Assembly: GCF_004358675.1 (NCBI RefSeq)
Contig: NZ_SMZO01000036.1
Coordinates: 1-35,407 of the forward strand
Direction: 5' to 3'
Length of the DNA stretch: 35,407 bases
Source: Meridianimarinicoccus aquatilis
GTDB taxonomy: Bacteria > Pseudomonadota > Alphaproteobacteria > Rhodobacterales > Rhodobacteraceae
The notes below the pieces were generated by a model. That model searched no databases. It was not told the DNA's origin and worked only from the letters and a program-made list of their open reading frames with translations. Positions 25,453-34,665 of the stretch are shown in pieces. A program made the translations under genes and the position numbers. Position 1 is the stretch's first letter, and each line of letters opens with the position of its first letter.

Positions 25453-26247
25453 ATGACAAAGACTATTCTCATCACGGGTGCGACTGACGGTATCGGCCGC
25501 GCGACTGCGTTGAAACTGGCGGAAGAAGGTCACCGTTTGATCGTCCATGGGCGAAGCGCAGAAAAGCTTGAAGCATTGGCACAAGAGATTGGATCAGATG
25601 CATTCGCCGTTCAAGCCGATCTATCGAACCTGTCGCAAGTGGGCGCTATGGCGCAAGTCATAAAAGCGTCTCATGACCATATCGACGTTGTGATCAACAA
25701 TGCAGGGGTGCTCAAGTTAGTCTCACCGCGCACAGACGATAGATTAGACGCCCGTTTCGTCGTCAACACTTTTGCCCCGGCCCTGTTATCCGAGCTGCTA
25801 TTGCCGCTCGTGCCAAACAACGGTCGATTGATACACTTGTCGTCCGCAGCGCAGTCTCCGGTCGACCTCGACGTATTGAATGGCAAACGGCGCGTGGGTG
25901 ACATGGAGGCATATGCGCAAAGCAAACTTGCCCTGACAATGTGGAGCCAGAATTTTTCAGCGCGTCATCCGGAGGGTCCTGTTTCTGTCGCAGTGAACCC
26001 CGGCTCGCTGTTGGCGACGAAAATGGTGAGGGAGGGGTTTGGGACTGCTGGGAGCGATCTCAATATCGGGGTCAGTGTTTTGATCAGCGCAGCTCTTTCA
26101 GACGAATTTGCGGACGGGTCGGGGCGCTATTTCGACAACGACAGTGGGAACTTCGCAGCACCGCATCCCGACGCCGCCGATGCAGTTAAGGTCGGCAACG
26201 TTGTCGAAGCAATCACCAAACAAATCCGAAGCGTAACTCGGCCCTGA
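25453..26247 (+). CDS. Short-chain dehydrogenase/reductase
   Basis: The 264-residue protein is a classical SDR. The cofactor motif is TGATDGIGRATALKLAEEG, the structural NNAGVLK is near residue 80, and the catalytic Ser (LSSAAQ) and Tyr-x-x-x-Lys (YAQSKLAL) are present. VNPGSLLATKM is the usual segment after the active site. The sequence resembles the retinol-dehydrogenase/WW-domain oxidoreductase-like group. It starts 1 nt after the flavin oxidoreductase stop and lies downstream of the MDR gene, suggesting a three-enzyme redox pathway under LysR control. An upstream start inside the previous gene is less likely. Confidence 0.93.
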   Translation: MTKTILITGATDGIGRATALKLAEEGHRLIVHGRSAEKLEALAQEIGSDAFAVQADLSNLSQVGAMAQVIKASHDHIDVVINNAGVLKLVSPRTDDRLDARFVVNTFAPALLSELLLPLVPNNGRLIHLSSAAQSPVDLDVLNGKRRVGDMEAYAQSKLALTMWSQNFSARHPEGPVSVAVNPGSLLATKMVREGFGTAGSDLNIGVSVLISAALSDEFADGSGRYFDNDSGNFAAPHPDAADAVKVGNVVEAITKQIRSVTRP

Positions 26248-26613
26248 TCGGACTGGGGTCATTGGATCATTTTCACTTCATTCGCAGCAGCCTATTGCGC
26301 GGCACAACTTCATCACGGTACTGGGTCAAAACGCCGTCAGGCGACATGATGCGCGATAGCGACCTATCGCATTCAACGTGAGTCTAAACGACCCCAAACT
26401 TTGTTTCCCGTGACCATCCCAGACCATCAGACTTGTCTGTAAACATCTTTCAAGCAGTGTAACCAATGGTTCGCACCCGCACCTACAGCGTGTTGCACGA
26501 GACCATTTCCGACCGACGAAAGTTCTCGGTGTTACGTCTGTGTGACCAGCAGCTCCAAGCCAGCGTTTGCGTGCCTAAAACGCGATGCACATAGATCACC
26601 GAAAATAAAGAAA
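26248..26613. other. Intergenic stretch without recognisable gene
   Basis: I see no supported gene, terminator or repeat in the 366 bp between the SDR gene and tRNA-Val (CAC). Confidence 0.6.
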
Positions 26614-26688
26614 TGGTGGGTGATAAGGGATTTGAACCCCTGACATCTTCGATGTGAACGAAGCGCTCTACCACTGAGCTAATCACCC
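26614..26688 (-). tRNA. tRNA-Val (CAC anticodon)
   Basis: The minus strand folds as a 75-nt tRNA with encoded CCA. The acceptor stem is GGGTGAT/ATCACCC, the D arm contains TAGCTCAGTGGTAGAGC (one base shorter than the other copy), the anticodon arm is CTTCG-TTCACAT-CGAAG with anticodon CAC, and the T arm contains GTTCAAATC. It is in the same orientation as tRNA-Val (UAC) 5.9 kb upstream and shares long identical blocks with it. Confidence 0.96.
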
Positions 26689-26872
26689 GTGGGCGGCGGT
26701 TTAGCGTCCCTTGCGGCGCGCTGCAAGCGCGTTTTGCGCCGGTGTATCACGGTGTCCGAGGCGCTCGGACGGCGATGCCGATCGTTAATCATTGTGTAGA
26801 ATACATATTTAAATCGCTCCCGAGTTGGCTCATTAAAATTAACAGTTAACCTGAGTTGGGAGGGTATCTTTC

Positions 26873-27553
26873 ATGAAAACCATCGCGTTTGTTTTTTGTG
26901 CTGCGGCTCTTGCCGCAAGCGCGGCCTTATCGGTCGCCGCCGCCCCTGTGAACCTGATCGTGAACGGGGATTTCGAAACCGGGGGGGCCGGTAACCCGCC
27001 CGTCGGGTTCGAGACGGATTACCAGTATCGTCGGATCGACTGCTGTGCCGGGTCGGCCATCGTCGGGCCGCATATCAGTTTTGCCTTCTCCGGGAGAAGT
27101 AGTGCGAACGGGCGCGGCGGCGATCATACGACCGGAAGCGGGGACGCGCTCTTCGTGAACGGAAGCACGAATTCGACCCAGGTGTTCTGGCGTCAGACCG
27201 TCGCCACGACCATCGGAACGACCTATGATTTCAGTGCTTGGGGCATGATCTGGTTCGGCAGCAACGTCACGACCGAGTTGAAGGTGAACGGCACCTCCGT
27301 GGGCACATATGTCATCGACCGCTTCGGAACACTGGATGTCTGGGCACAGGATTTTCTGAGCTTCACCGCCGACAGCACCTCCAGCAGGCTTGAGCTGATC
27401 AACGTGTCCACCGGGTTCAGCGGAAACGATTTCGCAGTCGACGATCTGGTGCTGACCGCAGCAGGGACCACCGCGGTGCCGGGACCCCTGCCCGCCGCGC
27501 TCCTGCTGAGCGGGCTTGGCGGGCTGGCGGCCTTGCGGCGGCGCAAGACCTGA
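26873..27553 (+). CDS. Secreted protein with VPLPA-CTERM-like sorting signal
   Basis: The 226-residue protein has a signal peptide (MKTIAFVFCAAALAASAALS, cleavage about residue 23). A domain beginning NLIVNGDFETGG follows, typical of the jelly-roll or DUF642-like carbohydrate-binding folds that start many surface proteins. The C-terminus has the tripartite sorting signal: VPGPLPAA from 202, a hydrophobic helix (LLLSGLGGLAAL) and RRRKT. Such VPxPxA tails are known in Rhodobacteraceae and are believed to be processed by an exosortase-like system linked to exopolysaccharide. GGGAGGG precedes the start. The gene stands alone, with its own terminator. The ligand is unknown. Confidence 0.87.
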   Translation: MKTIAFVFCAAALAASAALSVAAAPVNLIVNGDFETGGAGNPPVGFETDYQYRRIDCCAGSAIVGPHISFAFSGRSSANGRGGDHTTGSGDALFVNGSTNSTQVFWRQTVATTIGTTYDFSAWGMIWFGSNVTTELKVNGTSVGTYVIDRFGTLDVWAQDFLSFTADSTSSRLELINVSTGFSGNDFAVDDLVLTAAGTTAVPGPLPAALLLSGLGGLAALRRRKT

Positions 27554-27626
27554 TCGGATCGAGGGTTAGCGAAACGAGAAAGGGAGCCTGTGAGGCCAGC
27601 CCATGCGGTAAATGTTGAAAGTCTTG

Positions 27627-27662
27627 CACCCCGTCAGTAGTCTGGCGGGGTGTTTCCTTTTA
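27627..27662 (+). terminator. Rho-independent terminator after the VPLPA-CTERM gene
   Basis: CACCCCGTCAG (27627-27637) and CTGGCGGGGTG pair as an 11-bp stem with one G-T wobble and the loop TAGT. TTTCCTTTT follows directly. It lies 74 nt after the gene and just before the transposase-like pseudogene. Confidence 0.85.
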
Positions 27663-27673
27663 CAGGCGAGGCT

Positions 27674-29473
27674 ATGGCAAAGAAAAGTGTGAAGAAGCCT
27701 GCCTCAAAGGTCTCGAAGAAATCTTCGGGAGTTGAAAAGAGAAGGCTTCCGACAACCGTAGGTGGATTTTCGGTAAATTTTTGCAGAAACCCGCTCTGCA
27801 ACGCTTTCGGGTGGTTCACCGATCCGCTTGATAGGCGCGGAAAACCTAATCCAACTGGCGACCGTGGGAAGATCACCGGGTCCGGTGAGGAGCAGACCTA
27901 CTTCTGCCTTCGTGTGAGATATCCAACATCGTGAAATCCAACCGCGCCGTGGCGGAAGAATATTGGAGACTTCGCCGACTGAATAGAAGAACAAACGGAA
28001 AACATCGCCAAAATCAGGCCTGTGAAAACCATGGAACGGCAGTTTCCCTGAGCCCCAGTTCGTACTCCTCCTTTGGAAAAACGGCGAAGGGTGATCCCCG
28101 GTATCAATGCAAATCATGCAAGAAGACTTTTTCGATCGGCAGACCCACACGGCGACACAAGTCGACGGATGACCCGGGCGCAATCATGAAGTGCCTGGTG
28201 AAAAAGGTGCCTCTGAGCCGGATATGTGAAATCCATGAGGTCAGCTTGAAGCAGATCCACGGCAAGATTGACTTCCTCTATCGGCAGGCCGTGGCCTTTT
28301 CCCACGAACGCGAGAAACGCCTGGATGTTTGTTTTGAGGATCGAAACCCATTTTTCTCGACCGACATTCAAACCATCTTGGTCAACTGGCCCGTCAAACA
28401 GAGGCGCGGGACAATTCCCCTGCTGCATATGGCAACCGTCCACAAATTCTCCCAGTTCGTTGTAGCGGCCACCGTCGATTACGATGCGGATGTCTCTCCT
28501 GATGATCTTGAAGGCATCATGACACGCTGCGGTGATTTTGGATTGCCGCGCAGCATGCGTAAGCACGCCAGGCTTTGGGCCGCATCAGAGTATCAGGATT
28601 CCCTCATGCGTTCACAAGGCGCGCGTTTTTCCAAGGATGACATTGCCACGGCGGGAAAGTTGCGGCTTCCTGGGCGTGGAAGCTGGGTTCGCGGCGATGT
28701 ATTCAAGTTCGCTCACATGATGTTGGTGAAAAAGCTGGTCGGAGATCGGTTCAAAGCCGCAAACTATTGCATCGATAAACTATTGCATCGATGACGAAGC
28801 AGGGCTTGTCGCGGCCGTATGTGCCTTGAATGTAGAGGCGATCAAGGCCGGTCGCGTGAATGTCGCGGAGGTCAGCTTCAAGAAGGGTATGATCAACGAT
28901 GATCGCCAAGCCCTAGCGTCCCAAGGCAGAGCCACGCTCACCAACGCCATTGCCGTCGAAGCTCAAAACATGGCGCTGGTTAAAGCTCATTTCCCTCATC
29001 TGAGCGACTTCCAGGCAATCACCCTGATCTTGTTATGGAAGAACTATCGAAGGTATTCGCCAGCCGAAAGAGCCGCAAAGTTCGCGAAGTCAGGTGTGCC
29101 TTGGCCTTTTCACACGAAGTCAGAACCATACAAGACTATCCACCTTAAAACAGATTTGGATGACATGGGCTGGGATGGATTGGCTAAGTTCTTCGCAAAC
29201 GCCACCATTCATCCGGTGGATGCATATTTCAATATGGCCAGGCGGCGCGTCCCCGCTTTCGAGCGTGGGATTCCCACGGCATCCAACGAACAGCGCATCT
29301 GGCATGCCTATTCGTTCTACAACCCTGAAATGGTTCCGAAGATGGTTGCCATCCTTCGATTCTATTACAACTATATGCTGGTTCCGGTCGATGGCGACGG
29401 CCAGAATCCTGCAATGCGGTTGGGTCTGGCGAAGGGAAAGATCTATGTCCGCGATCTACTATCATATTCATAA
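27674..29473 (+). pseudogene. Broken zinc-finger transposase-like gene (about 594 residues if repaired)
   Basis: Three consecutive frames (27674-27934, 27931-28794, 28826-29473) belong to one gene. Part 1 has a lysine-rich start and NFCRNPLCNAFG. Part 2 has ACENHGTAVSLSP and YQCKSCKKTFS, a helix-turn-helix-like stretch (VPLSRICEIHEVSLKQIHGK), and acidic segments FFSTDIQTILVNW and TVDYDADVSPDD that could belong to a DDE nuclease. Part 3 ends with RIWHAYSFYNPEM and YYNYMLVP. The first break is a missing base near 27912; restoring it turns FCLRVRYP into FCLRCEIS, recreating a CxxC zinc finger. The second is a 16-bp duplication at 28777. Both repairs give 1785 nt, exactly 595 codons. The family is uncertain: IS-transposase-like by architecture, but I cannot name the IS family and saw no terminal repeats. 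Confidence 0.7.
28761..28792 (+). repeat. 16-bp perfect tandem duplication breaking the transposase-like gene
   Basis: AAACTATTGCATCGAT occurs twice in direct succession (28761-28776 and 28777-28792). The extra copy creates the stop TGA at 28792-28794. Removing one copy gives a continuous frame: NYCIDDEAGLVAAVCALNVE. Confidence 0.95.
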
Positions 29474-29611
29474 TTACCCCCGCCAAACAATGATTTGCGC
29501 CAAACGAGCTTCACGCTATGGTTGCAAGAATTATTTGATAAAATACGTTTCTGGGAAATGGGTTTCATCCCCATATTATCAGTAAGAAACAATACTTTTT
29601 GAGGAAGCAGT

Positions 29612-31132
29612 ATGAGCATCGAAACGACCCTTTTCGCAGCCGCGGACAAAATGTGGGGCAACATGGACCCCGGCGAATACAAACATGTGGCGCTTGGAAT
29701 GATTTTCCTGCGCTATGTTTCGGAGTCGTTTCAGCGCCTTCATGACAAACTCGCGGCAGATGAATACTCGGACCCCGAGGACCGCGACGAATACCTAGCC
29801 GAGAATATCTTCTGGGTGCCAGAAAGGGCGCGCTGGTCCTATTTGGCCAAGAACTCCAAAAGCCCCGAGATCGGCGTCATGCTCGACGATGCCATGCGCG
29901 CGATCGAGGCCGACAATGAAAGCCTGAAAGGCGCGCTCCCCAAGGTCTAAGGCAAGGAAATCATGGACCGTGGCATGCTGTCGGGCCTGATGGACCTCTT
30001 CACCAACTTCAAACTGTCCGGCAGTGAAGAAGACTTCGACCTGATTGGTCGCGTCTACGAATACTTCATTGGCGAGTTTGCCTCGGCCGAGGGCAAGCGC
30101 GGGGGCGAGTTTTACACCCCGAAACCCGTTGTCGATACGCTGATTGAAATGATCGAACCGACCAAGGGCCGCGTCTATGATCCGTGCTGCGGCACCGGCG
30201 GCTTCTTTGTGCAGTCCGAAAAGTTCATCGACGCCCACAAGGGCCAAAAGAACGACATTGCCATCTACGGTCAGGAACGCAACCACACGACCTATGGCCT
30301 GGCTCGGATGAACCTTGCCATTCGCGGGATCTTTTCCGAGATCCGCTGGAATTCCGAGGGCACATTGCTCAAAGATGCCTTCCCGGATGAGCGGTTCGAC
30401 TATATTCTCGCCAACCCGCCCTTTAACATCTCGGACTGGTCTGGCGATCTCTTGCGCGAGGATGCACGCTGGAAATTTGGCGCGCCGCCCGTGGGCAATG
30501 CCAACTTTGCCTGGCTTCAACATATCCACGCGCACCTGTCCTCGTCCGGCATTGGCGGCGTGGTGCTGGCCAATGGATCGATGTCGTCCATGTCGGGGGG
30601 CGAGGGCGAAATTCGCCGTGCCATGGTCGAGGGCGACGCGGTGGACGCCATGGTCGCCCTGCCGGGGCAGCTGTTCTATGGCACACAGATTCCGGCCTGC
30701 CTGTGGATCTTGGCCAAGGACAAATCTAACGGCGTAGCTAAGGACGCCAAGCTGCGCGACCGGCGCGGCGAGGTGCTGTTTATTTATGCCCGCAAGATGG
30801 GTGCGCTGGTGCCCGGATCGCGCAAGCAAAAAGAACTGTCGCCGGATGAAATCGCACAGATCGCCACCGCCTATCACGCGTGGCGCGGCGAGCCGGACGG
30901 AGGCGCATACGAAGATGTGGCAGGCTTCTGCAAATCCGCCACGACAGAGGAAATCGCCAAACACAATTTCGTTCTCACCCCCGGCCGCTATGTCGGTGCA
31001 GGGGCCGTCGAGGACGACGGCGAACCCTTTGAGGAAAAGTTCACCCGTTTGATGGGAGAACTGCGCGGCCAGTTCGCCGAGGGCCGGCGGCTGGAGAAGG
31101 AGATTGAGGATCGGTTGGGAGTGTTGGGATGA
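29612..31132 (+). pseudogene. hsdM: Type I restriction-modification methyltransferase HsdM, interrupted by in-frame stop
   Basis: HsdM is the SAM-dependent N6-adenine methyltransferase subunit of a type I RM complex. Codons 1-112 encode the N-terminal helical domain (MSIETTLFAAADKMWG, FLRYVSESF). TAA at 29948-29950 then stops translation, and the same frame continues to 31132. The second part has the methylase motifs DPCCGTGG (codon 190) and NPPF (codon 268) and [14 protein letters not shown]. The TAA sits in LPKV*GKEIMDR, where homologues typically have a Tyr-like residue, so a single-base nonsense change is likely. AAGGA 4 nt before ATG 29963 could allow reinitiation, giving 112- and 389-residue pieces. 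The 3' end overlaps hsdS in ATGA. Confidence 0.88.
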
Positions 31133-32472
31133 ATGAGTTATTCCCGCTTTGGGCGCCTTGGGAAGTAAGATCGCTAAGCGATCTCTGCTCAGGAGCAGAC
31201 GCATCCATTCAAACCGGACCTTTCGGAAGTCAACTTCATGCTTCGGACTATGTTGAGGTCGGCACTCCGTGCGTTATGCCGCAAGACATAAAAGGGGGCC
31301 GCATTTCGACAGAGAGCATCGCCCGTATTTCGGAAGAAGACCTTTTGCGCTTGTGTCGCTTTCAGCTGCGTAGGGGTGATATTGTTTATCCAAGGCGCGG
31401 CGACATTTCAAAGCGAGCGTTGGTTGGTGAGCGAGAGACTGGTTGGCTGTGTGGAACAGGGTGTCTTCGGATCAGATCGAATGCTTCTGCTGTGGATCCG
31501 GCTTTTCTTGCTAATTACCTGTCGCACCCTGAAGTTTGTGCATGGATTGAAGGCAATGCGGTTGGGGCAACAATGCCGCACCTAAACACTGGGCTTGCTG
31601 CGGCTATTCCGGTTGTTTGTCCGCCAATCGAAGAACAACGCGAGATCGCGGCGATCCTTGGGGCGCTGGATGACAAGATTGAGTTGAACCGCAAGAAAGC
31701 GGCGACGTTGGAAGAGATGGCACGGGCGCTCTATCGGTCTTGGTTCGTCGATTTCGACCCCGTCCACGCCAAAGCCGCAGGCCGCACCCCCGCCCACATG
31801 GACGCCACCACCGCCGCCCTCTTCCCCGACAATTTCGGCGAGGATGGCTTGCCTGAGGGCTGGTCGGCGGAGCCATTCATTGATCAAGCGCTATGGGTGA
31901 ACGGGGCAGCCTATAAGAACATGCATTTCTCTACCGATGCAGATGCGCTGCCAGTCATCAAGATCGCAGAACTGAAAGCCGGGGTCACGGCAAACACGAA
32001 GTTCACCGCAACCGATCTTGGTGACCGCTATCGGATTTCACGCGGCGAGTTGTTGTTCTCGTGGTCGGGGAACCCGGATACTTCGATCGATGCCTTCGTT
32101 TGGCCCCTTGGAGATGCATGGCTGAACCAGCATATCTTCGCGGTAAGGGACAACGGGCGCATGAGCCGCGCGGCGCTGTTCTGTGCCCTCCGCTATTTCA
32201 AACCGGAAATGGCCGAGATTGCTCGCAACAAGCAGACAATCGGCCTTGGTCATATCACTCGGAAAGACCTTGAAGCATTCCCGGTGTCAGTCCCACCGGA
32301 AACTGTGGAGACTGCGTTCGAAACTCAGGTTGCTCCCTTATTCGATCGTTATTGCGCCTGCCTCTATGAAAACCAAACCCTCGCCACTCTCCGCGACACG
32401 CTCTTGCCGCGTCTGATGTCGGGCGAGCTACGCGTGGGTGAGGCCAAGGAACAGGTGGTGGCGGTCGCGTAA
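31129..32472 (+). CDS. hsdS: Type I restriction-modification specificity subunit HsdS
   Basis: HsdS recognises the bipartite DNA target and holds the HsdM and HsdR subunits. The 447-residue protein has two target-recognition domains. The first is about residues 8-160 ([19 protein letters not shown]). It is followed by the central conserved helix ([20 protein letters not shown] and [14 protein letters not shown]). The second is about 240-400, followed by a C-terminal conserved helix ([20 protein letters not shown]). The gene looks intact. It overlaps the damaged hsdM by 4 bp, so its translation may suffer if hsdM is not translated through. The target cannot be read from sequence. Confidence 0.93.
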   Translation: MNELFPLWAPWEVRSLSDLCSGADASIQTGPFGSQLHASDYVEVGTPCVMPQDIKGGRISTESIARISEEDLLRLCRFQLRRGDIVYPRRGDISKRALVGERETGWLCGTGCLRIRSNASAVDPAFLANYLSHPEVCAWIEGNAVGATMPHLNTGLAAAIPVVCPPIEEQREIAAILGALDDKIELNRKKAATLEEMARALYRSWFVDFDPVHAKAAGRTPAHMDATTAALFPDNFGEDGLPEGWSAEPFIDQALWVNGAAYKNMHFSTDADALPVIKIAELKAGVTANTKFTATDLGDRYRISRGELLFSWSGNPDTSIDAFVWPLGDAWLNQHIFAVRDNGRMSRAALFCALRYFKPEMAEIARNKQTIGLGHITRKDLEAFPVSVPPETVETAFETQVAPLFDRYCACLYENQTLATLRDTLLPRLMSGELRVGEAKEQVVAVA

Positions 32473-32529
32473 TGCGGCTGCCTTTTCATATTAGGGCTTT
32501 TGCCTAAAAGAAAATTTGCAGGTTATGTG

Positions 32530-34665
32530 ATGGCGTTCTTGATTGAAGCGGATTTAGAAGACTTCCTGATGGAGGAAATGGGCGATCTGGGCTGTGAGCT
32601 GATTCATGGGGCACAGCTCTCGCCCGATGTGAAACCCGCCCTGCGCGCCAGTAACCGCGACACCGTCCTTGAACCGGTGTTTTTGGACGCCGTGCGCGCC
32701 ATCAACCCTAATCTGCCCGAACGCGCCCTGGTGGATGCGTCGAAAAAGGTTCTCGACGCGGTGTTCACCACCGATTTGGTGCAAGAAAACCACCGCCTTC
32801 ACCGGCTGATGGTCGAGGGCGTTAAGGCCACCTATGTGCAGGACGGCGAAGAGCGCGGCGCGGTTGTGCATCTGGTTGATTGGAGCGATCAAAACAACGA
32901 CTGGCGCGCGGTCAATCAGGTGGATGTGGTCGGCAAGGCCCTTCGCATCCCTGATATGGTTATCTTCCTTAACGGGATGCCTCTGGTCGTGATCGAGTTG
33001 AAAGGCACCGAAGGCAAGGACATCGAAGCGGCCTTCAATCAGATCGAGACCTACAAGGCCGACATCCCCGATCTGTTCCGCACAACGCTGCTCAATGTGA
33101 TCAGCGACGGCTTCACGGCGCGCTATGGCTCGCTCTCGGCCAATTTGGACCGATTCATGGCCTGGCGCACGCTGGATGGGGAAACACTGGTTCCCGCGGG
33201 CACCGACCTTGCGCTGGAAACACTGGCGCGCGGGCTTCTGAACCGGCAGACGCTGCTCGACCTGCTGCGCTGGTATGTTGTCTTCGAGGATGAGGGTAAA
33301 GGCCCGATCAAGAAGGTTGCCGGCTATCACCAGTTCTTTGCCGTGCGCAAAGCCATGGATGCCATTACCGGCGCGCGCGGTCGGGATGGCAAAGCCAGTG
33401 TGATCTGGCACACTCAGGGCTCTGGCAAGTCGCTTCTTATGACCTTCCTTGCCGGACGGGTGATGTATGATCCAGCTCTGGAAAACCCGACGCTGCTGGT
33501 GCTGACGGATCGTAACGATCTGGACAACCAGCTGTTCGCCACCTTCGCACGCTGCAAGGACATTCTTGGCGAGGAACCGGTGCAGGCCGACAGCATCAGC
33601 GATGTGAAGACCCTGTTGGACCGCGATGTTGGCGGGGTTGTCTTTTCGACCATCCAGAAGTTCCGGCCGGATGCGGGCGGCGTGTTCCCTGAGATCACGG
33701 ATCGCTCGAATGTCATCGTCATGGTGGATGAGGCGCACCGCACCCAATACGGGTTCGACGCGAAGATGACCAAGGAAGGCGATGTAAAATACGGTCTCGC
33801 ATATCAGCTGCGCCAGGCTCTTCCGAACGCTGTCTATGTGGCGTTCACTGGGACGCCGGTCGAACTGGTTGGGGCCAATACGCGCGGTGTGTTTGGCGAC
33901 TACATCGACATCTATGACATCGCCCAAGCAGTCGAAGATGGAGCCACCGTGCCGATCTACTACGAGGCGCGGGTTGCGAAGATCGAGCTTAACGAAGACA
34001 TCGCCAACGAACTCGACGAGGAGTTTGGTGAGGCGACCGAAGACCTCGAAGAAGACGAAGCCGATGCTGTGGCCAGGAAATGGTCGCAGGTGGAAGCCCT
34101 TGTCGGCGCTGACAGCAGGATCGATGCAGTTGTAGCTGACATCCTAAAACATTTTGATGCCCGCATCGAGGCGATTGACGGCAAGGCGATGATCGTCTGC
34201 ATGAGCAGGAGAATTTGCGTTGAGGTTTACAATCGCATCGTCGCTGCCCGGCCGGAATGGCACGGGGATACGGACGACACAGGCGAAGTGAAGGTTGTCA
34301 TGACCGGCAGCGCATCAGATCCGTCCGAGATGCAGCAGCACATCCGCTCGAAGACGAAGCAGGAGGCCATCCGGAACCGATATAAAGATTCAACCGATCC
34401 GCTCAAACTCGTGATTGTCAGGGACATGTGGTTGACCGGTTTTGACGCGCCTTGCATGCATACGCTTTATGTGGACAAGCCGATGAAGGGTCATGGGCTG
34501 ATGCAGGCCATTGCTCGCGTGAACCGAGTGTTTGAAGGCAAGCCTGCGGGTCTCGTTGTCGACTACATCGGAATTGCAGCAGACCTCAAAAACGCACTCG
34601 CGCACTACTCCCAATCAGATCAGGCAAAGACGGGTGTGAGTGGAGCTATGCCCGAAAGTTGGTGA
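32530..34665 (+). pseudogene. hsdR: Type I restriction endonuclease HsdR, 3'-truncated by IS insertion
   Basis: HsdR is the ATP-driven translocase/nuclease subunit. The readable 711 residues start at ATG 32530 (AGG upstream). They include the PD-ExK nuclease ([18 protein letters not shown], Asp142, Glu156, Lys158), Walker A GSGKS (297-301) and DEAH (400-403), then the helicase end [20 protein letters not shown] and [20 protein letters not shown]. Typical HsdR is about 1000 residues. Here homology ends at [15 protein letters not shown], followed by a few residues that seem to come from the IS end and a stop at 34665. The C-terminal domain that contacts HsdM/HsdS is missing. Any remaining 3' part would lie beyond the window. 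Confidence 0.9.

Noticed and set aside
27674-29473. Broken gene considered as a new multi-gene defence system next to the RM locus
   Set aside because: The three frames join into one reading frame once a missing base and a 16-bp duplication are accounted for, so this is one damaged gene with zinc-finger transposase-like architecture rather than three genes.
32554-33927. 457-codon frame on the minus strand opposite hsdR (and a 469-codon one opposite hsdM)
   Set aside because: Both mirror strongly coding genes on the plus strand. Their translations are rich in His/Gln/Arg patterns typical of antisense frames and match no family.
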